Shown here one piece after another: positions 1 through 8,646 of a DNA stretch of 64,000 bases. Origin of the DNA: Ancylobacter polymorphus (lineage in GTDB: Bacteria > Pseudomonadota > Alphaproteobacteria > Rhizobiales > Xanthobacteraceae); contig NZ_JAUSUI010000012.1 in NCBI RefSeq assembly GCF_030813495.1, forward strand, positions 62,001 to 126,000. The letters run 5' to 3'. Position numbers and translations under genes: made by a program. Below the pieces are notes generated by a model, which saw only the letters and a list, made by a program, of their open reading frames with translations, was not told where the DNA came from and ran no database searches. Numbering within the stretch: the stretch's first letter is position 1; the number at the start of each line of letters is the position of its first letter.

Positions 1-1053
1 GGCCTCGGCCTCGGCGGCAGCCTTCGGCGCCTTGGCGCTCGCATAGGCGGCGATGGACGCGCCCTCGACCACCGAACCGTCGACGCGGGTGTACTTGGCC
101 CGATAGATCGAGGCGATGCCGACCTCGTCGTAATAGTGCGAATTGTGGGTGTTGTCGGAGAAGCAGTCATGCTCCTCCTCGGGGTCGTGCAGGATGAGGC
201 CGAGCTTCATCCGCTCGCCCGCCAGTTCGCCATAGGACAGCGAGCCGAGGCCGGTGAGAATGGTCGCGAGCGCGGTCTTGTCCTTCTGCTTCACCACGGC
301 GGCGCGGGCCTTGCCCTTCTTGCCCCACCACTTCGCCATGTCCGCGAGGTCGCTCACCAGAAGATCGGTGGCGGCCTTGAGATAGGCGGCGCGGCGCTCG
401 CAATGGCCGTTGCTGCAGTTCTTGGTGTCGTAATCGGTCGCCGGGCGCTTGCCGGCACCGGGGCCGGTGCCGTTGAGGTCCTGGCCCCAGAGCAGGAATT
501 CGATCGCGTGATAGCCGATGGCGACGTTGGATTCGACGCCGCCGGCCTCCTGCAGGCTGTCGAGCAGCTTCGGCGTGATGGTGGTGGCGTCGATGGTCTT
601 CTTGCCGACGCGGATCTTGGTGTTGGCGATCACGTTGGCAGTGTAGAGCGGGTTCTCGTCGGACGCATCGCCATAGCTCTTGTCGACATAGTCGATCAGG
701 CCTTCATCCAGCGGCCATGCATTCACGCGGCCTTCCCATTCATCGACGATGGGATTGCCGAAGCGAAAGCCTTCGGTCTGCTGGTAGGGCACGCGGGCGG
801 CCTTCCAGGCGGCCTTGGCGGCGTCGAGATTGGCCTCGGTCGGCGTGGCGATGAGGGTGTTCACCGCGCTTTGCAGCGCCTTGGCGGTGGTCAGGCTGTC
901 CGTGTACATCGCCTCGGCGATGTCGGCATAGGTGGCGACGATGTCGCGCACCTTCGGCGCCGGGGTATCGGCAGCGGCGGGACCGACGGCGAAAGCCGCT
1001 CCCAGCGCGATGGCCGCGACGAGCGGCGTGGCGAACAGTGATCTGACTCGCAT
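1..1053 (-). CDS. Imelysin family periplasmic protein (peptidase M75-like), 3' end cut by window edge
   Basis: The gene runs off the left edge, so 351 codons are visible and no stop is seen. The N-terminus is a typical Sec signal peptide: basic start MRVR, a hydrophobic core, and a likely cleavage around residues 27-29 (AAA). The imelysin/EfeO-type signature GYHAIE lies near residue 180 and is followed by FLLWGQD, which is the family hallmark. Imelysin-like proteins are exported and in known cases take part in iron acquisition; no peptidase activity should be assumed. The start at 1053 is set by a strong ribosome-binding site (GGGAGGAG) just upstream. The promoter candidate at 1145-1172 contains a perfect palindrome, so repression is likely, possibly by metal status (inference). 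Downstream partners lie outside the window. Confidence 0.9.
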   Translation of the reverse strand, partial: MRVRSLFATPLVAAIALGAAFAVGPAAADTPAPKVRDIVATYADIAEAMYTDSLTTAKALQSAVNTLIATPTEANLDAAKAAWKAARVPYQQTEGFRFGNPIVDEWEGRVNAWPLDEGLIDYVDKSYGDASDENPLYTANVIANTKIRVGKKTIDATTITPKLLDSLQEAGGVESNVAIGYHAIEFLLWGQDLNGTGPGAGKRPATDYDTKNCSNGHCERRAAYLKAATDLLVSDLADMAKWWGKKGKARAAVVKQKDKTALATILTGLGSLSYGELAGERMKLGLILHDPEEEHDCFSDNTHNSHYYDEVGIASIYRAKYTRVDGSVVEGASIAAYASAKAPKAAAEAEA

Positions 1054-1144
1054 CGTTGGTCTCCTCCCGCGCCCCAGGGCGCCTCAGCGGGAGACTCCTA
1101 CGCCACGGCCGAAATCACCTGCAAGTGTTCGGTCGCAGATTGGA

Positions 1145-1172
1145 ATTGTTTCACTTTGAAACAACAATCCAA
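1145..1172 (-). promoter_or_regulatory. Candidate promoter with embedded 19-bp palindromic operator upstream of the imelysin gene
   Basis: An 8-bp perfect inverted repeat TTGTTTCA / TGAAACAA with a 3-bp spacer occupies 1146-1164. Read on the minus strand it sits between a possible -35 (TTGGAT, 1172-1167) and a possible -10 (AACAAT, 1150-1145) with 16 bp between them, about 95 bp before the imelysin start. A palindrome in that place is the usual position for a repressor. It does not match the Irr consensus, and I cannot name the regulator. Confidence 0.5.
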
Positions 1173-1213
1173 ATCTCATCATCCGACCCAGGCGCGCGGG
1201 AGAATACTTATTT

Positions 1214-1513
1214 TCAACCCGCCGCGGATGACGCAACGTCATGAAGCGGCTGCAAGGCGTCGGCGAGTTCGGCGTCGGTGACGGTGGCCAGCGGTTTCAT
1301 CAGCTTGGCAGCTTCGGTGCGGCGGCCGGGACGCATCACCAGCACCACGGTCTCCGCACCACCGCAGGCGGGGTCGCCACAGGCGATCTCGCTGATGGAA
1401 ATGGTGGTGTCTTCGCCCACCCCGAGAATTGCCCGCGCCTTGGCGGCGAGTTCCCGTGCGGCATCGGGCGCGGATTCCGCGCTGGCGCCACGGCGAAAAA
1501 ACAGACGTGCCAT
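1214..1513 (-). CDS. Small cytoplasmic protein of unknown function with clustered cysteines
   Basis: A 99-residue protein with no signal peptide or membrane segment. Its middle carries a CGDPACGG motif (two cysteines three residues apart) followed by a hydrophobic strand ETVVLVM and a basic turn RPGRRT. This looks like a small alpha/beta fold with a possible metal or redox site. I recognise it only as a conserved alphaproteobacterial hypothetical; no function can be assigned. The start at 1513 is chosen because AGGGAG lies just upstream; the frame stays open further 5' (to 1621) but the added residues look non-coding. It is codirectional with the imelysin gene, 160 bp upstream of it, and the palindrome in that gap suggests the two are transcribed separately. 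Confidence 0.7.
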   Translation of the reverse strand: MARLFFRRGASAESAPDAARELAAKARAILGVGEDTTISISEIACGDPACGGAETVVLVMRPGRRTEAAKLMKPLATVTDAELADALQPLHDVASSAAG

Positions 1514-1822
1514 CGTCACTCCCTGCGGCCCCGTTGCATCCCCCGGCAGGCTCGCGTCACAGCAGGTAAGCCCGCTTGCCAGGCGGCGCAAGCGGCGCTG
1601 GCAGCGGGACGCACTTCGCAAGTAAAAGTCGATACGTCTAGTTTAGAACTGTAACAATACCGGAAGATAAATGTTGTGAGCCGAACGGAACAAGAGTATC
1701 CACACTCACAACACCGCAGATGAGACGCGAATACATGACGCGCCACGACGTGCGGTGACGATTTCGCGAGGCCACTTCCCGGCAGGTCTCGTGAACCACG
1801 CGGGACGACGGCACGCGCTCCC
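1514..1822. other. AT-richer intergenic region with a 9-bp inverted repeat
   Basis: No gene is seen in these 309 bases. They are clearly less GC-rich than the neighbours and should hold the promoter of the small minus-strand gene that starts at 1513. A perfect inverted repeat TGTTGTGAG (1672-1680) / CTCACAACA (1705-1713) with a 24-base spacer could be two half-operators or a long hairpin. Near 1640-1647 there is TTTAGAA, half of an Irr-type box, without a convincing second half. Confidence 0.5.
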
Positions 1823-1840
1823 TCAGCCGTCGTCCCGCGT
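1798..1840 (-). terminator. 15-bp perfect inverted repeat across the flavoprotein stop codon
   Basis: The arms 1798-1812 and 1826-1840 are exact reverse complements with a 13-base loop that includes the stop codon of the minus-strand flavoprotein gene (1823-1825). No run of T follows on the minus strand, so it may stall transcription or protect the mRNA 3' end rather than act as a classical intrinsic terminator. Confidence 0.5.
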
Positions 1841-3223
1841 CTCCTCCGCGGCGGGAGCCGCCGTCTCCCCCGCCTCCCATGTTCCGTCCCAAAGCGCCGG
1901 CGTCGGCAGGCCGAGATGGGCGAGCACGCCGCAGGCCGCCGCATGGCCGGTGGCGAACGAGGCCTGCAGCAGATAGCCGCCGGTCGGCGCCTCCCAATCC
2001 AGCATCTCGCCAGCGACGAATACGCCCGGGCACGCGCGCAGCATCAGCCGATCATCGACCATATCCCGCCTGACGCCGCCGGCCGTGGAAATCGCCCGTT
2101 CCAGACCGGCCATGGCGGCGACGTTGAGCGGCACGGCCTTGATCCGCGCCGCCAGCGCGGCCGGTTCCGGCGAAAGCGGGCCCGCCTCGCGCAGCAGGCC
2201 GGCAGCGGCGGGCGAAAGGCCGGCCGCCTTGCGCAGGCGGTTCGCCAGGGACTCGCCCTTGCGGGCGGCGGCCAAGCGCGCGGCAAGCGCGGCCTCGCTC
2301 ATATCCGGCCGCAGGTCGACAAGCAGCGCCGCGCGGCCCTCAGCGGCGATCGCCTCGCGCAGCGCGGCGGAGAGCGCATAGACCGCGCCGCCCTCCAGCC
2401 CGGCGGTGTCGATCATCGCCTCGCCCCGCACCCGGCGCGTGCCGAGCGACAGCGCGATGCGCTTGAGCGGCGCGCCGGCGAAGCGGGTGCGGAACGGTTC
2501 CGACCAGGCGATGCGGGCGCCGCTATTGGCCGGGCGCAGCGGCGCGACCTCCCCCCCCTGCCCGCTCAGAATCTCCACCCAGCCGCCATCGCCGCCGAGA
2601 CGCGGCCAGCTGGCGCCGCCGAGCGCGAGCAGCACGGCGTCGGCCACCACCTCCACCTCGCCCGTCGGCGTGGCGAAGCGCAGCGCGCCGGCTTCGCTCC
2701 AGCCGCGCCAAAGATGATTCCGGTTCAACGTGACGCCGAGCCTGTCGAGCCGCGCCAGCCACGCGCGCAGCAGGGGCGACGCCTTGAAGCTGCGCGGGAA
2801 GACGCGGCCGGAGGAGCCGACAAAGGTCGGCTCGCCCAACCCCTCCGCCCAGTCGCGCAGACGGGCGGGAGGAAAAGCGTCGAGCATCGGCGCCAGCCAG
2901 TCGGCAGCGTCGCCATAGCGGGCGAGGAAAGGCGAACGGGCCTCCGAATGGGTAAGGTTGAGACCGCCGCGCCCGGCAATGAGGAATTTGCGCGCCGGCG
3001 AGGCCATGCGCTCGAACAGCGAGACGCGACAGCCGGCCTGCGCCAGCCCCTCGGCGGCGATCAGCGCTGCGGGGCCGGCGCCGATGATGGCGATATGGGG
3101 AATTGCCGAGTCGCGGCAGGACTCTGCGGTCACCGGCTGACAGCCCGATTCAGCGCGGGCGGCGTTCCACCGTCCCATTCGCGATCCGACTCCGGAAGGC
3201 CGCCCAAGCTCATGATCCTTCAC
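1823..3223 (-). CDS. FAD-dependent oxidoreductase of the HI0933/BaiN type (TIGR03862-like)
   Basis: A flavoprotein of up to 466 residues. A Rossmann FAD-binding motif (IIGAGPAAL) lies near residues 46-54. The family motif RKFLIAGRGGLNLTHSE follows about 35 residues later. The C-terminal GGV, then FVAGEMLDWEAPTGGYLLQ, is the usual second FAD-contact region. This family reduces unsaturated or ketone substrates in the few studied members (BaiN); the substrate here is unknown. The reading frame opens with GTG at 3223, which overlaps the recJ stop as GTGA, so translation is probably coupled to recJ. About 40 residues precede the FAD motif, more than in relatives, so the true start could be ATG at 3178 or GTG at 3133. 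It probably forms an operon with recJ. Confidence 0.85.
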   Translation of the reverse strand: MKDHELGRPSGVGSRMGRWNAARAESGCQPVTAESCRDSAIPHIAIIGAGPAALIAAEGLAQAGCRVSLFERMASPARKFLIAGRGGLNLTHSEARSPFLARYGDAADWLAPMLDAFPPARLRDWAEGLGEPTFVGSSGRVFPRSFKASPLLRAWLARLDRLGVTLNRNHLWRGWSEAGALRFATPTGEVEVVADAVLLALGGASWPRLGGDGGWVEILSGQGGEVAPLRPANSGARIAWSEPFRTRFAGAPLKRIALSLGTRRVRGEAMIDTAGLEGGAVYALSAALREAIAAEGRAALLVDLRPDMSEAALAARLAAARKGESLANRLRKAAGLSPAAAGLLREAGPLSPEPAALAARIKAVPLNVAAMAGLERAISTAGGVRRDMVDDRLMLRACPGVFVAGEMLDWEAPTGGYLLQASFATGHAAACGVLAHLGLPTPALWDGTWEAGETAAPAAEETRDDG

Positions 3224-5040
3224 CCGATTTCCGGCGCGCAGGCATCGGTGATGCGCAAGCTCACCTGCGTGCGGCCCTGCCAGGAATCGAGGTCGAGCGT
3301 GCCGGCGACATGGAGCAACTGCCCCCGCGCCTCCAGCAGCGCGGCGCCGAGCGGGGTATCCACCGCACGGAAGGCGACGGCGGAAATCACCGCGCCATCG
3401 CTGCCGCGCAGCCGCACCCGCATCTGCCCGGCGCTGCCGGGCTCGGCATAGACGACGCGATGGGCGGGAAAGGCGAAGATGGGCTGCGGGTTGCCGGCAC
3501 CGAACGGTCCCGCGCGCTCGACCAGCTCCACCAGTTCCGGCGTCGCCCCAGCGGCGGACAGCGCGCCGTCGATCAGCAGTTCATCCACCGCCCGCGCCTC
3601 TTCCACCGTGGCCGCCAGCGCCTGTTCGAGATAGGCGCGCAATTCGCCCAGCCGCTCACGCGCCACGGTGAGGCCGGCTGCCATGGCATGGCCGCCCCCC
3701 TTCACCAGAATGCCGGCCTCCACCGCGCCGCGCACCGCCCGCCCGACATCGACGCCGGGGATGGAGCGGGCCGAGCCGGCGCCGGTCTCGCCGGTGAAGG
3801 CGATGGCAAAGGCGGGGCGGCCGAACTTCTCCTTCAGCCGCGCCGCCACCAGCCCGACCACGCCGGGATGCCAACCCTGCCCGCTGGAGAGCACCACCGC
3901 GCCCGCGCCGGCGAGGCCCAGCGCGGCGTCAGCCTCCGCCTCGGCCTCGGCGACGATGGCGCGCTCCACCTGCTGGCGCTCCGTGTTGAGGCGGTCGAGC
4001 TCGGCGGCGATGGCCTGCGCCTCGATGGGATCGCGGGTCAGCAGCAGCTTGGTGCCGAGCGTCGCATTGCCGATGCGCCCGCCGGCATTGATGCGCGGGC
4101 CGAGCAGAAAGCCGAGATGCCACGCCTTGGGCGGGCCGGAGAGGCGCGCCGCGTCCATCAGCGCGGTGAGCCCCGGCCGCTCGCGCTTGCGCAGCTGGAT
4201 CAGCCCCTTGGTGACATAGGCGCGATTGAGCCCAAGCAGCGGCACCACATCCGCCACCGTGCCGAGCGCGACGAGATCGAGGCTGGCGAGCAGATCCGGC
4301 GCCGGGCGCTCTTTGGTCCACCAGCCGCGGTTGCGCAGTTCGCGCAGCAGCCCGACGGCAACGACGAAGACCAGCCCGACGGCACAGAGATGGCCGAGGC
4401 CGGAAAGATCGTCGGCGCGGTTGGGGTTCACCAGCGCCGCCACCTCGGGGAGCGCCTCGCCGGCCTGATGATGGTCGATGACCAGCACGTCCAGCCCGAT
4501 GGCGCGGGCACGGGCGAAAGGCTCGAAGCTCATCGTGCCGCAATCGACCGTCACCAGCAGCGTGGAGCCGCGCTCGGCCAGCGCCTCGATAGCGGGAATG
4601 TTCGGCCCGTAGCCCTCGAAGATGCGGTCGGGAATGTGGAAAGCAGGGTCGAGCCCGCCGGCGCGCAGCACTTCCACCAGCAGGGCAGTGGCCGTGGCGC
4701 CGTCGACATCATAATCGCCGAACACCGCCACCTTCTCGCCCGCCATCACCGCATCGGCGAGGCGGGCGACGCAGGCCGGCATGTCGGTCAGCGTGTCGGG
4801 ATCGGGCAGCAGGCGCTTCACCGTCGGGTCGAGCCAGGCCTCGACCTCGTCGATGGCGACGCCGCGCCCGGCGAGAATGCGGGCGAGGATCTCCGGCACA
4901 CCATGGCGCTGGACGATGGCGAGCGTGGTCTGGGCGCCGCGCACGTCGAGCCGCTCGCGCCAGAAGCGACCGGTGGCCGAACGGGTCACGCCGAGAAACG
5001 GACGCGGCGGCGGGGCGGCGGTGGGAAGGACGAGACTCAT
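3220..5040 (-). CDS. recJ: Single-stranded-DNA-specific exonuclease RecJ
   Basis: A 606-residue member of the DHH phosphoesterase superfamily, near the usual RecJ length. Motif I, GDYDVDG, is at residues 108-114 and the name-giving DHH is at 189-191 (IDHHQ). A DHHA1-type domain follows with GGGHAMAAG, and a C-terminal OB-fold region ends the protein. RecJ degrades single-stranded DNA 5' to 3' in RecF-pathway recombination and mismatch or base-excision repair. The start at 5040 (MSLVLPT) is preferred over the upstream 5064 codon because family homology begins shortly after. Its stop overlaps the flavoprotein start. In many Hyphomicrobiales recJ directly follows glpX; here they are 4.2 kb apart. 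Confidence 0.97.
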   Translation of the reverse strand: MSLVLPTAAPPPRPFLGVTRSATGRFWRERLDVRGAQTTLAIVQRHGVPEILARILAGRGVAIDEVEAWLDPTVKRLLPDPDTLTDMPACVARLADAVMAGEKVAVFGDYDVDGATATALLVEVLRAGGLDPAFHIPDRIFEGYGPNIPAIEALAERGSTLLVTVDCGTMSFEPFARARAIGLDVLVIDHHQAGEALPEVAALVNPNRADDLSGLGHLCAVGLVFVVAVGLLRELRNRGWWTKERPAPDLLASLDLVALGTVADVVPLLGLNRAYVTKGLIQLRKRERPGLTALMDAARLSGPPKAWHLGFLLGPRINAGGRIGNATLGTKLLLTRDPIEAQAIAAELDRLNTERQQVERAIVAEAEAEADAALGLAGAGAVVLSSGQGWHPGVVGLVAARLKEKFGRPAFAIAFTGETGAGSARSIPGVDVGRAVRGAVEAGILVKGGGHAMAAGLTVARERLGELRAYLEQALAATVEEARAVDELLIDGALSAAGATPELVELVERAGPFGAGNPQPIFAFPAHRVVYAEPGSAGQMRVRLRGSDGAVISAVAFRAVDTPLGAALLEARGQLLHVAGTLDLDSWQGRTQVSLRITDACAPEIG

Positions 5041-5208
5041 GGCGCGCAGGATAAGCCCGAACAACGCGCCCGCGTCGAGAGCCGCGCACGCAAAGAGGGA
5101 CGCGGGGGCGTCATCGCGCCGTCACGCCGCCGTAACGCGAGGGACATGGGTGGCGGGCAGAAGGCGGGCTCCGGCCTCGCGCCGCATGCTGCTGACAAGG
5201 AGCCCCCC

Positions 5209-6567
5209 ATGAATCGCCGCCTCCGCCTGTCCCTGCTCGCCGGCGCCGCGCTCGCGCTGCTCGCCACCGACGCCCGCGCCGACCAGACCTATCCCGCCAC
5301 CCTCGCCGGCCATGCCGTGCTGCCGGCGGAAACCTTCATCGCCATGCCGGAGGACGCGCCGGAGGACCTCAAAGTGTCCGGCAAGTTCACGACCGGCACG
5401 CGCGTCGATGCCGTCGGCACGGTGGAAGGCAAGTCCGCCGGCCGCCCTACCGGCGTGAAGCTGCCCTTCAAGGGCCAGCCGGTGCAGGGCCACTCCGGCA
5501 TCAAGGTGATGCCGGACGGCAGCTTCTGGATCATCACCGACAACGGCTTCGGCTCCAAGGCCAACAGCCCGGACGCGGCGCTGTTCCTGCGCCACTACAC
5601 GGTGGACTGGGCCACCGGCACGTTCCAGCCGATCGAGACGGTGTTCCTCACCGATCCCGACAAGAAGGTGCCGTTCCGCATCGTTCATGAAGGCACGCAG
5701 AAGCGCTATCTCACCGGCGCCGATTTCGACATTGAGAGCTTCCAGATCATCGGCGACCACATCTGGATCGGCGAGGAATTCGGCCCCTATCTCATCAAGG
5801 CCGACAAGACCGGCAAGGTGCTCGGCCTGTTCGAGACCGTTGCCGGCGAGACGCCGGTGCGCTCGCCCGACCATTACGCCGTCGCCTCCCAAGCCGCGCC
5901 GAACGCGCCGGCCGCCTTCAACGCCCGCCGCTCCAAGGGCTATGAGGGCATGGCCGCCTCCAAGGACGGCAAATATCTCTACGCCCTGCTCGAAGGCCCG
6001 CTGTGGGACGCGGAGAAGAAGGACTGGCAGAAGACCGCGGACGGCAAGGAGTTCCTGCCGATCCTCGAATTCGACGTGGCGAACCAGAAGTGGACGGGCC
6101 GCATGTGGCAGTACGTTCTGGAGCAGAACGGCAATGCTATCGGCGACTTCAACATGATCGACGGCACCACCGGCCTGATCATCGAGCGCGACAATGGCGA
6201 GGGCACGGCCGACAAGGCCTGCGCCGCCGGGACCAAGGGGCCGGACTGCTTCCACGACCTCGCCAAGTTCAAGCGCATCTACAAGATCGAGCTGACCGAC
6301 GCCAATGCCGGCCAGAGCGTGCGCAAGATCGGCCATATCGACCTGATGAAGATCGCCGACCCGGACAAGAAGGCGCGCAAGCCGCTGAATGACGGCGTGC
6401 TGACCTTCCCGTTCTTCACCATCGAGAATGTCGACGTGGTCGACGCCACCCACATCGTGGTCGGCAACGACAACAACCTGCCCTTCTCCTCCTCGCGCGA
6501 TCCCGCGAAGGCGGACGACAATGAGCTGATCCTGCTCGAAGTGGGCGAGTTCCTGAAGGCCAAGTAA
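5209..6567 (+). CDS. Exported esterase-like/phytase-like beta-propeller protein (PF13449 type)
   Basis: A 452-residue protein with a clear signal peptide (about residues 1-24, ending DARA before DQTYP). The body has repeated short beta segments typical of the esterase-like phytase family. Landmarks are GHSGIKVMPDGSFWIITDNGFGSK, then FDIESFQIIGDHIWIGEEFGPYL, then YEGMAAS, and ENVDVVDATHIVVGNDNN near the end. Proteins of this family are periplasmic and are thought to hydrolyse phosphate or other esters, but substrates are rarely proved. The start is set by AAGGAG seven bases before ATG. It stands alone, divergent from recJ and convergent with the EamA gene. Confidence 0.85.
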   Translation: MNRRLRLSLLAGAALALLATDARADQTYPATLAGHAVLPAETFIAMPEDAPEDLKVSGKFTTGTRVDAVGTVEGKSAGRPTGVKLPFKGQPVQGHSGIKVMPDGSFWIITDNGFGSKANSPDAALFLRHYTVDWATGTFQPIETVFLTDPDKKVPFRIVHEGTQKRYLTGADFDIESFQIIGDHIWIGEEFGPYLIKADKTGKVLGLFETVAGETPVRSPDHYAVASQAAPNAPAAFNARRSKGYEGMAASKDGKYLYALLEGPLWDAEKKDWQKTADGKEFLPILEFDVANQKWTGRMWQYVLEQNGNAIGDFNMIDGTTGLIIERDNGEGTADKACAAGTKGPDCFHDLAKFKRIYKIELTDANAGQSVRKIGHIDLMKIADPDKKARKPLNDGVLTFPFFTIENVDVVDATHIVVGNDNNLPFSSSRDPAKADDNELILLEVGEFLKAK

Positions 6568-6618
6568 GCCGAGCGACGAAAGACCGGCCGGGGCGGCGAC
6601 GCTCCGGCCGGGCCTCGC

Positions 6619-7494
6619 TCACGCGGTATCGGGCAAGGTCGGGTCGGGCAGGTTGCGCGGCCGGCGCAGGATGAGCGCGACGCCCGCCACCATGATGAGG
6701 CCGCCTATGACCTTCAGCAGCGAAGGATCGTCGCCGATCAGCAGGATGCCGAAGGCGACGGTGAGCAGCGGGTTGAGCATCGAATAGGGCACGACGGCAT
6801 TGATCGAGTGGCGCTGCAGCAGCCAGTACCAGATGCCATAGGCGAGGATCGACGAGGCGATGGCGCTGTAGGCGACGCAGAACCAGCCATGCCAGCCTGC
6901 CGTCGCCACCATGCCCCAGCGGTCACCCTCGAAGAACCACGACATTAGAAGGATCTGCGGAATCGCGAACAGCGACGACCAGCCCATGATGGTCATCGGC
7001 GTGATGTCCTTGAGCTGCTTGATGATGAGATTGGTCACCGCCCAGCCGGTGGCGCTCACCACGAGCAGAAACAGCGCCAGCGGCGGCGGCAGGGTTGGAC
7101 CGAGCGCGAGCACGAAGATGCCGGCGACCGACACGGCCAGCCCGGCGAGGCGCACCCGGCCGAGCGGCTCCTTCAGCACGAGACAGGCGAGCAGCGTGGC
7201 GATCGGCGCGCCGAGCTGAATGATGACGGCGCTGGTGCCGGCCTCCGAATCGGCCAGCGCGGCGAAGAGCAGGCCGAAATGCACGGTGCCGAAGGTGAAG
7301 GACACCAGCAGCACGCCCGGCACCTGGTCGCGGCGCAAATGCAGCACCGGGCACAGCAGCGCCGCCACCAGCGTGAAGCGCAGCGCGCTCATCAGCATCG
7401 GCGGAATTTCCGCGATGCCTTGCTTGATGACGATCATGTTGAGGGCCCACACGCAAATGACGGTGAGCGCGAGCAGCTTGTGCTTGAACGGCAT
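6619..7494 (-). CDS. EamA (DMT) family inner-membrane transporter
   Basis: A 291-residue, highly hydrophobic protein with about ten membrane helices in two EamA repeats. The first starts WALNMIVIKQGIAEIPPMLM and the second near WAVTNLIIKQL. This drug/metabolite transporter group exports amino acids, amino-acid derivatives or similar small molecules (YdcZ/EamA/RhaT-like); the substrate cannot be told from sequence. The C-terminus is short and basic (LRRPRNLPD). The start at 7494 (MPFKHKLL) is chosen because the upstream extension to 7659 is not membrane-like and lacks family character. It is convergent with the phytase-like gene and divergent from the hydrolase that follows. Confidence 0.88.
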   Translation of the reverse strand: MPFKHKLLALTVICVWALNMIVIKQGIAEIPPMLMSALRFTLVAALLCPVLHLRRDQVPGVLLVSFTFGTVHFGLLFAALADSEAGTSAVIIQLGAPIATLLACLVLKEPLGRVRLAGLAVSVAGIFVLALGPTLPPPLALFLLVVSATGWAVTNLIIKQLKDITPMTIMGWSSLFAIPQILLMSWFFEGDRWGMVATAGWHGWFCVAYSAIASSILAYGIWYWLLQRHSINAVVPYSMLNPLLTVAFGILLIGDDPSLLKVIGGLIMVAGVALILRRPRNLPDPTLPDTA

Positions 7495-7688
7495 GGGACC
7501 GGGACGGCAGGAGCGGAGAGACGACCCGGAAACGGGCAGGAGGCGCCAGCGAGTCGCCGGCCCTTTCGCTGATAGGCCACAGCCGTGACGCTGCAAAGTC
7601 CCGGCCGGCCATGCCTGCCCTGCGCCGCTCTCATGACGCCGGCCGCCACCGGCTTGCACCGGCGCGCCGGCCCATTATGGTGCGCGCC

Positions 7689-8384
7689 ATGCTGAACCTG
7701 TCCCTGCTTGGTCGCCTCTCCTTCTCCCATGCCGCGCCGTCGAAGCCCGCGCTGCCGCCCGGCCGTCACGATCTCGGCCTGTTCGAGACTCGCGATGCCG
7801 TGCTGATCGTGCCGGAGGGCCTCGACCCCGCCCGCCCGACGCCGCTGGTGACGCTGTTCCACGGCGGCGGCGGCAGCGCCGAGAAAATCCTGCCCATGCT
7901 GCGGCGGCACGCGGAGGAACGCGGCTTCCTGCTGCTGGTGCCGCAATCGCTGCTGCCGACCTGGGACATCGTCATCGCCGGCAACGGGCCGGACCTGGAG
8001 CGGCTCGACACGGCGCTGGCCGAGGTGGCGGCGCGCTTTGCGCTCGACCCCACCCATTTCGCCTTTGCCGGCCATTCGGATGGCGGCAGCTACTCGCTTT
8101 CCACCGGGCTCAGCAATGGGCGGATCGTCACCCATATCCTCGCCTTCTCCGCCGGCTTCATGACCGTGCTGGCGCAGGAAGGCGCGCCGAAAGTGTTCAT
8201 CGCCCACGGCCAGAACGACACCCAGACGCCGATCGCAACCGCCGGCCGCTCACACGCCGCCAAGCTGCGCCCGGCGGGCTATGAGCTGACCTATGTCGAG
8301 CACCCCGGCCCGCACGCCTCGCAGCCGGACATGGTGCAGCTCGGTGTCGACCATTTCCTGAAGGATGTGGCAAAGGCGGCGTGA
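7689..8384 (+). CDS. Alpha/beta hydrolase, phospholipase/carboxylesterase (PHB depolymerase-like) type
   Basis: A 231-residue single-domain serine hydrolase. The oxyanion-loop motif is LFHGGGG (56-62). The nucleophile elbow is GHSDGG with Ser130. Asp177 (GQNDTQTP) and His209 (PGPHAS) complete the triad. Length and motif order fit the small esterase group related to carboxylesterase and PHB-depolymerase-like proteins; it has no signal peptide, so it is cytoplasmic. A role in short ester hydrolysis is inferred and the substrate is unknown. Two in-frame ATGs compete (7677 and 7689) and neither has a strong ribosome-binding site. A palindromic repeat follows the stop. Confidence 0.82.
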   Translation: MLNLSLLGRLSFSHAAPSKPALPPGRHDLGLFETRDAVLIVPEGLDPARPTPLVTLFHGGGGSAEKILPMLRRHAEERGFLLLVPQSLLPTWDIVIAGNGPDLERLDTALAEVAARFALDPTHFAFAGHSDGGSYSLSTGLSNGRIVTHILAFSAGFMTVLAQEGAPKVFIAHGQNDTQTPIATAGRSHAAKLRPAGYELTYVEHPGPHASQPDMVQLGVDHFLKDVAKAA

Positions 8385-8399
8385 GCGGCCACGCTCCCG

Positions 8400-8487
8400 C
8401 GTCATCCCGGAGGCCTAAGGCCGATCCGGCATCGCAAGCCGGTCTCGGGCGATCCCGGCTCCCCGCTGCGCTTCGGCCGGGATGACG
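8400..8487. repeat. Palindromic intergenic repeat, family B (ends CGTCATCCCGG / CCGGGATGACG)
   Basis: An 88-bp element bounded by the 11-bp inverted repeat CGTCATCCCGG (8400-8410) / CCGGGATGACG (8477-8487), with GATCCCGGCT internally. Closely related copies are at 37689-37781 and, shortened, at 30717-30748. It is a REP-like extragenic palindrome typical of rhizobial-group genomes. Confidence 0.8.
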
Positions 8488-8545
8488 GACGGATGTCTCC
8501 GATGACCGCCTGCGGTGAAGCCGGAAGCGGCCCTGCCCTGACGAA

Positions 8546-8570
8546 AAAGGCCGGCAAGATGCCGGCCTTT
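8546..8570 (-). terminator. Intrinsic terminator for the small gene at 8647-8988
   Basis: A 10-bp stem AAAGGCCGGC / GCCGGCCTTT with a 5-base loop. On the minus strand it continues into a run of five T, so it is a textbook rho-independent terminator for the minus-strand gene that ends at 8647. Confidence 0.8.
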
Positions 8571-8598
8571 CCGCAGAACATGCGCAGCCTGAGAGTGC

Positions 8599-8640
8599 GA
8601 TCCGGTCAGCTTGCGATGCAAGCTGATCGGCGCGTGCTCT
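8599..8640. repeat. Short imperfect palindrome, family C (copy 1)
   Basis: A 42-bp sequence beginning GATCCGGTCAGCTTGCGATG and ending CGGCGCGTGCTCT. Its middle folds as a hairpin (CAGCTTGC / GCAAGCTG). A near-identical 40-bp copy lies at 21385-21424. Both sit at the 3' end of a minus-strand gene, here six bases past the stop. Confidence 0.7.
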
Positions 8641-8646
8641 CGCGGC

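Noticed and set aside
1635-1660. TTTAGAA near 1641 as an Irr box
   Set aside because: Only one half-site fits; the second half does not match TTCTAAA, so it is not comparable to the box at 33708.
5122-6453. 443-codon frame antisense to the phytase-like gene
   Set aside because: No ribosome-binding site or recognisable domain; the plus-strand product has a signal peptide and family motifs.
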